From DASUGM01 sp036274055 (lineage in GTDB: Bacteria > Acidobacteriota > Vicinamibacteria > Vicinamibacterales > SCN-69-37), in NCBI GenBank assembly GCA_036274055.1, contig DASUGM010000145.1, positions 1 through 11,487 of the forward strand: DNA of 11,487 nt, read 5' to 3'. Numbering within the stretch: the first letter of the stretch is position 1; each line of letters opens with the position of its first letter. Shown here in pieces: positions 1 through 6,250 of the stretch. The notes beneath the pieces were generated by a model. It was not told the origin of the DNA. It saw nothing but the letters and a program-made list of their open reading frames with translations, and searched no databases. The position numbers were made by a program, and so were the translations under genes.

Positions 1-73
1 CAAGATCCGACCCCACGGCCCACCCGCGGGTTCAGGTTGCGCGGCCGCCGCGTTCGCGGCAATCTCTCGTCCG

Positions 74-1033
74 ATGCGTGGACTGGTGCGGTCGATCGCG
101 ATCGTCGCGACTGCGTGGACGCTACAACCGACGTCGCCGACGGGCATGTATTCGCGCGCGGCCGTCTACGATCCTGTCCACGCGCAGTTGCTCGTCGTCG
201 GCGGCTATCTCAACGGCCGGAACAGCAACGACACCTGGTCCTTGAAGAGCGGGCGCTGGACGCTGCTGCCGGGCGAGGGGCCGTCAGCACGCGCTGGATC
301 CGCGATCACGTTCGACAGTCAACGCGCGAGGGTCGTGCTGTTCGGCGGCGACGCCGCCGGCGTGGCGTTCGGCGACACCTGGGAGCACGACGGCGTGCGG
401 TGGACGAAGGTCAGCGAGCACGGGCCGTCGCCACGCACGCTCGCGCGGCTCACGTACGATTCCGCGCGCCGGCGTGCCGTGCTCTACGGAGGCCTGACGC
501 GAGGCGCGAGCGGTCGCCCCGATGCGCCAGCCGGCGACACCTGGGAATGGGACGGCGCGGCGTGGACCGAGCGCACGGCAGCCGGACCGGGTCCGCGCTT
601 TCTGCACGCGATGGCGTACGACACGGCGAACCGGATCACGGTGTTGTTCGGCGGCGGTGGCGCGATGCCTCCCGCGGCGGACGATCCACGCGGCGACACC
701 TGGGAGTGGAATGGCGCAACGTGGCGCCGCGTCGAAGGTCCGTCACCGCCGGCGCGCGATCATGCGGCGATGGCGTTCGACGCCATCGGCCATCGGCTGC
801 TGCTCGTCGGTGGATCGGCGGGGCCGAGCGGCTCGCTCGGCGACACCTGGGCGCGGACCGGATCGACGTGGTCGCGGATCGACGTCACCGGCCTGCCGGC
901 AATCGCGGGCCACACGCTCTTCTTCGACGATCAATCGCGAGGGTTGCGCCTGTTCGGCGGCTTCGCGGGACCGGAACCGTGGAGTGCGTTGTGGACGCTC
1001 GAGGGCCAAGCCTGGATCCGGGCCGCGCGCTGA
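74..1033 (+). CDS. Kelch-repeat beta-propeller protein, possibly secreted
   Basis: The 319-residue product is made of six successive Kelch-like blades. Each has a small-residue/Arg turn, a 'YD' or 'FD' strand, a hydrophobic strand ending in 'FGG', 'YGG' or 'VGG', then 'GDTWE' and a closing 'W' strand. The double Gly recurs near residues 43, 92, 138, 193, 241 and 290. Such propellers resemble the galactose-oxidase central domain and usually act in binding or as scaffolds; no catalytic residues are recognisable. The first about 18 residues (RGLVRSIAIVATAWTL) look like a weak signal peptide, so export is plausible. The ATG at 74 has no clear Shine-Dalgarno, and the frame stays open upstream to the window edge, so an earlier start outside the window cannot be excluded. 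The next gene follows after 112 bases. The fold is fairly sure; the role is unknown. Confidence 0.8.
   Translation: MRGLVRSIAIVATAWTLQPTSPTGMYSRAAVYDPVHAQLLVVGGYLNGRNSNDTWSLKSGRWTLLPGEGPSARAGSAITFDSQRARVVLFGGDAAGVAFGDTWEHDGVRWTKVSEHGPSPRTLARLTYDSARRRAVLYGGLTRGASGRPDAPAGDTWEWDGAAWTERTAAGPGPRFLHAMAYDTANRITVLFGGGGAMPPAADDPRGDTWEWNGATWRRVEGPSPPARDHAAMAFDAIGHRLLLVGGSAGPSGSLGDTWARTGSTWSRIDVTGLPAIAGHTLFFDDQSRGLRLFGGFAGPEPWSALWTLEGQAWIRAAR
371..851 (+). repeat. Four exact copies of a 13-mer inside the Kelch gene
   Basis: GGCGACACCTGGG occurs at 371-383, 533-545, 692-704 and 839-851. Start-to-start distances are 162, 159 and 147 bases, all multiples of three, so each copy encodes the GDTW(E/A) strand of one propeller blade. 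A weaker copy (ACGACACCTGG) lies in the first blade near 229. This is an intragenic protein-coding repeat, not a separate element. Confidence 0.85.
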
Positions 1034-1062
1034 GTTCGATTCAGCCTGCCTCACATTTTGAC

Positions 1063-1091
1063 TTGCCTCGGTCCTGGCGCAGGCGTAGTCT
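1063..1091 (+). promoter_or_regulatory. Weak sigma-70-like promoter candidate before the 1146 gene
   Basis: TTGCCT at 1063-1068 and TAGTCT at 1086-1091 are separated by 17 bases, about 55 bases upstream of the GTG at 1146. Both hexamers match the consensus poorly. A better -35-like TTGACT at 1058-1063 would leave a 22-base spacer, which is too long. It sits in the only sizeable non-coding gap before the small gene, which is the main reason to list it. Confidence 0.25.
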
Positions 1092-1145
1092 GGCGCTCTC
1101 CCCTCCCCTCGTCTACCGAAGGCCTTTGAGAAGGGTCGGTCCAGC

Positions 1146-1409
1146 GTGGGATACACCGCAATCGGCGTGCAACAGCGATTCGGCTCGGACGGCGAGAGAT
1201 TTCGCGTCCGCGTGCAACGGCCCGATGGCGCGTGGGGCGACGGCTCCGTCGACCTCAACGAAGATGATGCGTTACGGGTGCTGATCGAACTGGGCGTGTC
1301 CGCAGAGCGCGCTGGGTCGTTGCTCCACGATGCGCGCGAACACGGCACGGTCGGGATGTACCGTCAGGATGAAGGGGCGCGGCGGATTAGCCCTTCACTT
1401 TCCGGATGA
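1146..1409 (+). CDS. Small hypothetical protein, 87 residues
   Basis: I do not recognise a family. The first about 72 residues look like a genuine small domain. An N-terminal beta-rich stretch (YTAIGVQQRF, then RFRVRVQRPDG) is followed by an acidic segment (SVDLNEDDALRVLIELG) that should form a helix, then a second helix (AERAGSLLHDAREHG). There is no signal peptide or membrane segment. The start is GTG at 1146, with a purine-rich GAGAAGGG at 1128-1135 about 10 bases upstream. Codon third positions lose their GC bias in the last dozen codons, so the natural C-terminus may have been lost or altered. It runs convergently to the DUF3291 gene with 27 bases between the stops. Confidence 0.55.
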   Translation: MGYTAIGVQQRFGSDGERFRVRVQRPDGAWGDGSVDLNEDDALRVLIELGVSAERAGSLLHDAREHGTVGMYRQDEGARRISPSLSG

Positions 1410-1436
1410 CCAGCGTCTGGTCCACCGCAGATCGGC

Positions 1437-1901
1437 TCAGCCAGCGGCGGAAGAAGTAGTCAGCGAGCTCGCGTCGAAGCGAGTCTTGAAGGTGAAGGCG
1501 TCCGGCGTCGGACCGAGGTGTGCGAGCATCTCGAGCCGGCGCCGACCTTCGTCGATCGACGGCACGTCGCCTTCCGCAATCCACCACAGCACGAACGGAT
1601 TCGCGAGCGGCTCGAACCAGGTGCGCCGGTTCCGATAGATCTCGCCGTGGCCGGATCGATAGACGTAGGCGAACAGCGCGTCGATCGACGTCCACACCGA
1701 CATATTGACGATCGTCAGCTCGTCGTCGCTGAACTTGATGTAGGAGCTGGGGGCGCCGGCCTCGGCCTTCAGACGCCAGACGAAGCCGGGGCTGTCTTCG
1801 GCGAGCGCGTTGATCGCGTCGAGATGCGCGACGAAATCAGCGAGGCGCGGGTCGGTCAGGGGCGCGCGCAGGCGCGCGACGTTGATCTCCGCCAGGTGCA
1901 T
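1437..1901 (-). CDS. DUF3291 family protein (dimeric alpha/beta-barrel type)
   Basis: The 154-residue product has the family hallmarks I recall for DUF3291. These are an N-terminus 'MHLAEINVARLRAPL.DPRLADFV', 'INALAEDSPGFVWRL', a central 'IVNMSVW.SIDALFAYVYRS.H', then 'WFEPLANPFVLWWI..G..P' and a terminal 'LGPTPDAFTF'. The family has an ABM/antibiotic-monooxygenase-like ferredoxin fold; its substrate is unknown and enzymatic activity is not established. I chose the ATG at 1901 over a TTG at 1907, because the family normally begins MHLA and there is no ribosome site for the TTG. The final about 14 residues after 'AFTFKTRF' lose codon bias, and a different frame there looks better (see findings). 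It stands alone, convergent with the small gene on its left. Confidence 0.82.
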   Translation of the reverse strand: MHLAEINVARLRAPLTDPRLADFVAHLDAINALAEDSPGFVWRLKAEAGAPSSYIKFSDDELTIVNMSVWTSIDALFAYVYRSGHGEIYRNRRTWFEPLANPFVLWWIAEGDVPSIDEGRRRLEMLAHLGPTPDAFTFKTRFDASSLTTSSAAG

Positions 1902-1907
1902 CGGCAA

Positions 1908-1916
1908 ACGCTAGCA
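1908..1916 (-). promoter_or_regulatory. Extended -10 candidate for the DUF3291 gene; possible leaderless start
   Basis: Read on the minus strand, TGCTAGCGT (TGN plus TAGCGT) ends six bases before the ATG at 1901. Transcription initiating at the usual distance would begin at or next to the start codon. No Shine-Dalgarno precedes the ATG, which fits a leaderless message. No convincing -35 hexamer lies 17 bases upstream, so the call rests on the extended -10 alone. Confidence 0.35.
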
Positions 1917-1986
1917 GAATTTGTCACCCTCCAGCATCTGGACTGGTCGGACGGAGGAGTGTGCGCGCCTGACCGCGAGCCTCGGC

Positions 1987-2139
1987 ATGTTCGCGCGATT
2001 CTTCGGAGTAACGTCGATCGCGCCGACCGCCGCGCGCCGCGCCATGACGCTCGGCTACACCCGTGTGCAAGTGATGTCGGAGGGTATCAAGGGCTGGATC
2101 GACGCCTCTCTGCCGACGGAATCCGGCGCCGGACACTAA
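1987..2139 (+). pseudogene. C-terminal remnant of a rhodanese-like domain gene
   Basis: From about 2008 the frame reads SIAPTAARRAMTLGYTRVQV followed by MSEGIKGWIDASLPTESGAGH and a TAA. This is the standard C-terminal end of a rhodanese domain: helix after the active-site loop, 'GY.RV.V', 'EGI.GW..A.LP.E'. The catalytic loop with its cysteine, and the whole N-terminal half, are missing in all three forward frames upstream, where stops and non-matching sequence appear. An ATG at 1987 could start a 50-residue peptide, but it could not be an active sulfurtransferase. I read this as a decayed or truncated gene. The stretch 1908-2253 holds nothing else I recognise on the plus strand. Confidence 0.6.
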
Positions 2140-2253
2140 AGAACGCCTGCTGCCCAGCCTTCGTCGTCGACCACCCTGCGGGCGCATCGACCGTCCGGTG
2201 CGGGTGACGTCCGCGAGGTACAGCACTTGCACCCACCACCAGCGGCAAGTCGT

Positions 2254-3327
2254 ATGAAGATCGCGCAAGTCGCTCCGTTGTACGAAAGTGTGCCACCGGC
2301 GTTATATGGGGGAACCGAACGGGTCGTGGCGTATTTGACCGACGAACTCGTGGTGCTGGGCCACGACGTCACGCTCTACGCGAGCGGCGACTCGCGCACG
2401 CGCGCGACGCTGAAGCCGATGTGCACGCGATCGTTACGCCTGACGGCGGGCGCCGTCGATCACCTTGCGCATCACGTGCGCATGCTCGAACGCGTGTTTC
2501 GGGATGTGGACGACTTCGACATCGTGCACTTTCACGTCGACTACCTTCACTTCCCGCTGAGCCGGCGGCACCGGTTGACGCACGTCACCACGCTGCACGG
2601 CCGGCTCGACCTCGCCGATTTGCAGCCGCTCTACGACGATTTCCACGACATGCCGGTGATCTCGATTTCGGACGCGCAGCGGCGGCCGCTGCCGCAGGCG
2701 CGGTGGGTCGGCACCGTGGCCCACGGCCTGCCACCCGACCTGCACCGGTTCGACCCGATCGGCGGCGAGACGCTGGTCTTCCTCGGCCGCATTTCTCCGG
2801 AAAAAGGCATCGAGCGGGCCGTGGAGATCGCGCGGCGCAGCGGGCACCGCCTGCGCGTCGCCGCGAAAGTGGACCGCACCGATCGCGAGTACTTTGCGTC
2901 GGTGGCGCCGATCCTCGCGCAGCCGTTCGTCGAGTTCATCGGCGAGGTCGACGACGCCGGCAAGTCGGCGTTGCTCGCGCAGGCCCGCGCGCTGTTGTTC
3001 CCGATCGATTGGCAGGAGCCGTTCGGTCTGGTGATGATTGAAGCGCTCGCCTGCGGCACGCCGGTGATTGCCTGGCGCGGCGGCTCGGTCGAGGAGGTCA
3101 TCGACAACGGCCGGACAGGATTCATCGTCGACAGCCTCGACGAGGCGGTGGACGCTGTCGAGCGCATCGACGAGATTGACCGGCGGGTTTGCCGGCAGGA
3201 ATTCGAGTCGCGATTCACCGCGCGCCGCATGGCGCGCGACTACGTTGCGATCTACGACGAGCTCCTGAGTGGCCGCCCGTCGCAACCGACTCTGGTCGTG
3301 AGTGATGCCGATGCGGTCGCCGGCTGA
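2254..3327 (+). CDS. GT4-family glycosyltransferase (GT-B fold)
   Basis: This 357-residue protein has the two-domain architecture of retaining GT4 glycosyltransferases, which transfer a sugar from a nucleotide-sugar donor. The N-terminal acceptor domain opens with 'MKIAQVAPLYESVPPALYGG' and has 'GHDVTLYASGDS' and 'DIVHFHVDY'. The C-terminal donor domain has 'FLGRISPEKG' (Arg179 and Lys184, expected to bind the donor diphosphate) and the EX7E motif 'EPFGLVMIE' with Glu255 and Glu263, then 'ACGTPVIAWRGGSVEEVI'. There is no signal peptide or membrane span, so it acts in the cytoplasm. The ATG at 2254 fits the family N-terminus; a TTG at 2227 would add nine unrelated residues. It overlaps the debranching-type gene downstream, arguing for one transcript and a role in the same glucan or glycoside pathway. 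The exact donor and acceptor cannot be read from sequence. Confidence 0.9.
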   Translation: MKIAQVAPLYESVPPALYGGTERVVAYLTDELVVLGHDVTLYASGDSRTRATLKPMCTRSLRLTAGAVDHLAHHVRMLERVFRDVDDFDIVHFHVDYLHFPLSRRHRLTHVTTLHGRLDLADLQPLYDDFHDMPVISISDAQRRPLPQARWVGTVAHGLPPDLHRFDPIGGETLVFLGRISPEKGIERAVEIARRSGHRLRVAAKVDRTDREYFASVAPILAQPFVEFIGEVDDAGKSALLAQARALLFPIDWQEPFGLVMIEALACGTPVIAWRGGSVEEVIDNGRTGFIVDSLDEAVDAVERIDEIDRRVCRQEFESRFTARRMARDYVAIYDELLSGRPSQPTLVVSDADAVAG

Positions 3328-5497
3328 ACGCAGCGGTGACGCCACCGGCGTCGACGACATCGACCCCTATTACATCCGCACCGGCGATTCCGAGTCGGAA
3401 AGCCGCGATCTCGCGCTGAAACACAACGACACGTTCGCCATCTTCGATCGGTACGGCGACATGCCGGTGACCGGCTTGCGCAAGGCGGGCTTGTTTCACC
3501 GCGGGACGCGCTACCTGTCGCGATCGTGGCTGCGCTTCGACGTCGGCTGGCCGATCCTCCTGAGCTCGGCGGTCAGCCGCGACAACGCCTGGATCTCCGT
3601 CGACCAGACCAACGCCGATGTCTCCGCTGGAGGCGTCGTCGTTCTGCCGCGCGGCACGCTGCACTTGTCGCGCGTCTTTACCCTGTGGGACGGCACGATG
3701 CAGGAACAGGTGACGCTCCGTAACTTCGGTCCATCCGCGGTGACGATCACGCTCGTCTCCGGCTTCGACGCCGACTTCGTCGACATCTTCGAAGTCCGCG
3801 GCACCGCCCGGACGCGTCGCGGCCAGCGGCTGGACGCGATCATCGAACCGCCGTCAGTCGTGCTTGGCTACGCTGGCCTCGACGACGTCGTGCGACAAAC
3901 GCGGCTCAGTTGGGAGCCCGCGCCGGCGCGGCTCACCGACGGCCGCGCCGAGCACGACTGTCATGTCGCCGCCGGCGGCGGGGTGACGGTGACCACCATC
4001 GTCGCCTGCCGCGCATCGGCGGATCGCGCCCGATGGCAGGGGCCGCTGCCGGCCGCCCGTCCGATCGCGGCACGCGCGCGCAGCCACGATCGCTGCGAGA
4101 TCTCGACGTCGAACCCGCAGTTCAACGAGTGGCTCCGCCGGAGCGATGCCGACTTGACGATGATGATCACGGAGACTTCGCACGGGCCGTATCCGTACGC
4201 CGGAGTCCCCTGGTTCAGCACGCCGTTCGGGCGCGACGGACTGATCACGGCGCTGGAATGTCTATGGATCGACCCGGCGATTGCCAAGGGCGTCCTCACC
4301 TACCTCGCGGCGACGCAGGCCCATCGCGTCGATGCGGCCCGCGACGCTCAACCCGGAAAAATCCTGCACGAGTGCCGCGACGGCGAGATGGCCGCGCTCG
4401 GCGAAATCCCGTTCGGGCAGTACTACGGCAGTCACGACGCGACGCCGCTGTTCGTGATGCTGGCGGCGGCGTACTACGAGCGGACCGGCGATCTCGAGCA
4501 CATCCGCGGGCTCGCCCCGGCCATTGATGCGGCATTGAGCTGGATCGCCGGCGCCGGCGATCTCGATGGCGATGGCTTCATCGAATACGCCCGCCAGTCA
4601 GCGACCGGGCTGGTGCACCAGGGATGGAAAGACTCGCACGACGCCATCTTCCACGACGACGGCCGGCTGGCCGAGCCGCCGATCGCGTTGTGTGAGATCC
4701 AGGCCTACGTGTTCGCGGCCTGGCGCGGTGCGGCGACGATCGCCGACGCGCTCGGCGACCGCGCCCGCGCCGCCGACTATCGCGACCGCGCGGAAACGGT
4801 TCGCGTCCGCTTCGAGGAGTCCTTCTGGCATGAGCAGTTGGGCACGTACGCGCTGGCGCTCGACGGTGCCAAGCGCCGATGCGCCGTCCGCGCGTCGAAC
4901 GCCGGTCACGCCTTGTACGCGGGAATTGCCTCGGCCGAGCACGCCTCGGCGGTCGCCCACCAGCTGTTCGATGAGACGTCGTTTTCCGGCTGGGGCGTCC
5001 GCACGGTGGCCTCGAGCGAGGCGCGCTATAACCCGATGTCGTACCACAACGGATCGATCTGGCCGCACGACAACGCGATCGTCGCCGCCGGCCTCGCCCG
5101 CTACGGCAAGCGCGACTATGTGCTGACGCTGCTCGGCGCGATGTTCGACGCCAGCGTCAACACCGATCTGCACCGGCTGCCCGAGCTGTTCTGCGGCTTC
5201 CGGAAACGCGCGGGTGATGGGCCGACGTTCTATCCCGTGGCCTGTAATCCGCAGGCCTGGGCCGCGGCCAGCGTGTTTCTGCTGCTGCAGTCGGCGCTCG
5301 GGCTCGAGGTTCGCGGCCGCGATCAGCTGCTGCAATTCAATCACGCGGCGCTGCCGCCGTTCCTCGAACACGTGCAGGTGCGCAACCTGCACGTCGGCAC
5401 GGCGCGGGTCGATCTGCTCCTCGATCGACACGAGCATGACGTTGGTATCCGCGTCCTGCGGCGTGAGGGACCGGTCGAAATCGTTTCGGTGAAATGA
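3305..5497 (+). CDS. Glycogen-debranching-type amylo-alpha-1,6-glucosidase family protein
   Basis: About 730 residues. Residues about 20-270 resemble the beta-sandwich N-terminal domain of bacterial debranching-type enzymes (ALKHNDTFAIFDRYGDM, GLFHRGTRYLSR, 'VSGFDADFVDIFEVRG'). From about 290 an (alpha/alpha)6-barrel glycosidase follows, with 'PWFSTPFGRDG' (303-313), 'HQGWKDSHDA' (439-448), 'GSIWPHDNA' (584-592), 'RLPELFCGF' (625-633) and 'NPQAWAAAS' (649-657). The acidic residues in GWKDS and LPELF are candidates for catalysis by analogy only. The family hydrolyses alpha-glucosidic bonds, classically alpha-1,6 branch stubs, in the cytoplasm; no signal peptide is seen. Starts GTG 3302, ATG 3305 and ATG 3311 are adjacent and all overlap the glycosyltransferase stop; I chose ATG 3305. 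Translational coupling to the upstream gene is likely. True substrate is uncertain: glycogen, trehalose-like or glucosyl-solute compounds all fit. Confidence 0.87.
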   Translation: MPMRSPAERSGDATGVDDIDPYYIRTGDSESESRDLALKHNDTFAIFDRYGDMPVTGLRKAGLFHRGTRYLSRSWLRFDVGWPILLSSAVSRDNAWISVDQTNADVSAGGVVVLPRGTLHLSRVFTLWDGTMQEQVTLRNFGPSAVTITLVSGFDADFVDIFEVRGTARTRRGQRLDAIIEPPSVVLGYAGLDDVVRQTRLSWEPAPARLTDGRAEHDCHVAAGGGVTVTTIVACRASADRARWQGPLPAARPIAARARSHDRCEISTSNPQFNEWLRRSDADLTMMITETSHGPYPYAGVPWFSTPFGRDGLITALECLWIDPAIAKGVLTYLAATQAHRVDAARDAQPGKILHECRDGEMAALGEIPFGQYYGSHDATPLFVMLAAAYYERTGDLEHIRGLAPAIDAALSWIAGAGDLDGDGFIEYARQSATGLVHQGWKDSHDAIFHDDGRLAEPPIALCEIQAYVFAAWRGAATIADALGDRARAADYRDRAETVRVRFEESFWHEQLGTYALALDGAKRRCAVRASNAGHALYAGIASAEHASAVAHQLFDETSFSGWGVRTVASSEARYNPMSYHNGSIWPHDNAIVAAGLARYGKRDYVLTLLGAMFDASVNTDLHRLPELFCGFRKRAGDGPTFYPVACNPQAWAAASVFLLLQSALGLEVRGRDQLLQFNHAALPPFLEHVQVRNLHVGTARVDLLLDRHEHDVGIRVLRREGPVEIVSVK

Positions 5498-5500
5498 GCC

Positions 5501-5986
5501 ATGTCTGCACACGACTATCTCGCAACTTACCTGGACGACCACGTGGCTGGATCGGCGGCGGCGATCGAACTGATCGAACGCTGGCGCGCCCGGACGGTGA
5601 GCGACGCCATCACCGCGCTGCTCGAGGAGATCGAGGCGGAACTGCGCAGCGACCAGCAGACGCTGATCGATCTGCGCGGCCGGCTCGCCGGCGGCCCGGG
5701 CATCGCCAAACCGATCGCGGGCTGGTTCGCCGAGAAGCTTTCCCGTCTCAAGCTGGCGTTCGTCTCGGAGGCCGCCGAGCGGTTCGCGCTGTTCGAATCG
5801 CTCGAGTTGCTCGCGACCGGCATTCAGGGCAAGCGGGCGATGTGGGCCGTGCTGAAGGAGCTGACGGCGCGGCAGCCGCGGCTGCAGGGCGTCGACTACG
5901 GCGTGCTCATCCTGCGCGCGCAAGCGCAATACACGCGCGTCGATCAGGTCCGGATGGATCTCGCGCGTCAGGTCTTGATCGGATAG
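5501..5986 (+). CDS. Conserved-looking helical protein of unknown function
   Basis: This 161-residue product starts 3 bases after the debranching-type gene, with GGTGA at 5488-5492 as a possible ribosome site, so it is almost certainly co-transcribed. It reads as a four- or five-helix bundle. The likely helices are 'YLATYLDDHVAGSAAAIELIERW' (broken by few glycines), a long acidic helix 'AITALLEEIEAELRSDQQTL', 'GWFAEKLSRLKLAF', 'FALFESLELLATGIQGKRAMW' and 'LILRAQAQYTRVDQVRMDLA'. There is no signal peptide, membrane segment or cysteine. The shape recalls ferritin-like or DUF892-like stress proteins, but I see no clear metal-ligand E/H pattern and make no functional claim. Its position suggests a partner or stress role linked to the saccharide pathway. 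Confidence 0.75.
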   Translation: MSAHDYLATYLDDHVAGSAAAIELIERWRARTVSDAITALLEEIEAELRSDQQTLIDLRGRLAGGPGIAKPIAGWFAEKLSRLKLAFVSEAAERFALFESLELLATGIQGKRAMWAVLKELTARQPRLQGVDYGVLILRAQAQYTRVDQVRMDLARQVLIG

Positions 5987-5998
5987 CAGGGGGTCAAA

Positions 5999-6030
5999 CT
6001 GGGGTCAGACCCCAAGGGGTCTGACCCCAG
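5999..6030. repeat. Perfect 15-bp inverted repeat, REP-like element
   Basis: CTGGGGTCAGACCCC (5999-6013) and GGGGTCTGACCCCAG (6016-6030) are exact reverse complements separated by AA. Each arm is also nearly self-complementary around GGGGTC-A-GACCCC. A related GGGGTCAAACT sits just before it at 5990-6000. I recall GGGGTCAGACCCC units as scattered intergenic repeats in acidobacterial and deltaproteobacterial genomes, sometimes near RAYT-type Y1 transposases. None is present here. No T-tract follows, so it is not a standard intrinsic terminator, although the hairpin could weaken read-through or stabilise the upstream message. Confidence 0.8.
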
Positions 6031-6036
6031 AACCAC

Positions 6037-6042
6037 GGAGGA
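6037..6042 (+). promoter_or_regulatory. Strong ribosome binding site for the 61-residue gene
   Basis: GGAGGA lies five bases before the ATG at 6048. It is the clearest Shine-Dalgarno in the window and supports this short gene being translated. It lies only six bases beyond the inverted repeat. Confidence 0.7.
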
Positions 6043-6047
6043 CAGCA

Positions 6048-6233
6048 ATGGCAAAGCGAAGCAGCAAACGTGAAGTCATCAAAGGCGCGCAGGGAAAATC
6101 GTACGCGCGGCGCCGCGCCAACGGCCAGTTCAAGGAGATGGAAAGCAGCGGCCGCGCGTCGGCGGGCGACCAGAAGCGCCGCGCGAAAGCCGCCTCGACA
6201 CGCGGACAAGGCGATCGCGGCGATCGTCGGTGA
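6048..6233 (+). CDS. Small very basic hypothetical protein, 61 residues
   Basis: The product is dominated by Arg, Lys, Gly, Ser and Ala. It has an N-terminal 'MAKRSSKREVIKG', a middle 'YARRRANGQFKEMESSGRA' and a C-terminal 'RGQGDRGDRR'. Short proteins with this 'RR..GQFKE...GR' and 'GQGDRGDR' pattern recur as uncharacterised proteins in several soil bacteria, as I recall; no function is known. The charge suggests nucleic-acid binding and intrinsic disorder, which is inference only. The strong ribosome site and ATG make it credible despite its size. It converges on the PHP gene with 17 bases between stops. Confidence 0.72.
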   Translation: MAKRSSKREVIKGAQGKSYARRRANGQFKEMESSGRASAGDQKRRAKAASTRGQGDRGDRR

Positions 6234-6250
6234 GTGCCGGCGGCAATCGC

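Noticed and set aside
37..1284. A 415-codon plus-strand open frame across the Kelch gene and beyond
   Set aside because: The product is Arg/Ala-rich without domain structure and is out of frame with the well-patterned Kelch blades.
2140..2253. Search for a sigma-70 promoter ahead of the glycosyltransferase gene
   Set aside because: No pair of hexamers with acceptable spacing was found.
2434..3360. A 308-codon minus-strand open frame opposite the glycosyltransferase gene
   Set aside because: It is a mirror of the glycosyltransferase codons; the composition is not protein-like and no motif is present.
4598..5929. A 443-codon open frame on the minus strand opposite the debranching-type and helical-protein genes
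   Set aside because: It is a shadow frame created by high GC. Its product is rich in Arg, Gln and His with no recognisable domain, and the plus-strand genes have clear family motifs there.
5999..6030. Inverted repeat considered as a Rho-independent terminator
   Set aside because: There is no T-run on either side, and the loop of two bases is too tight for a typical terminator hairpin.
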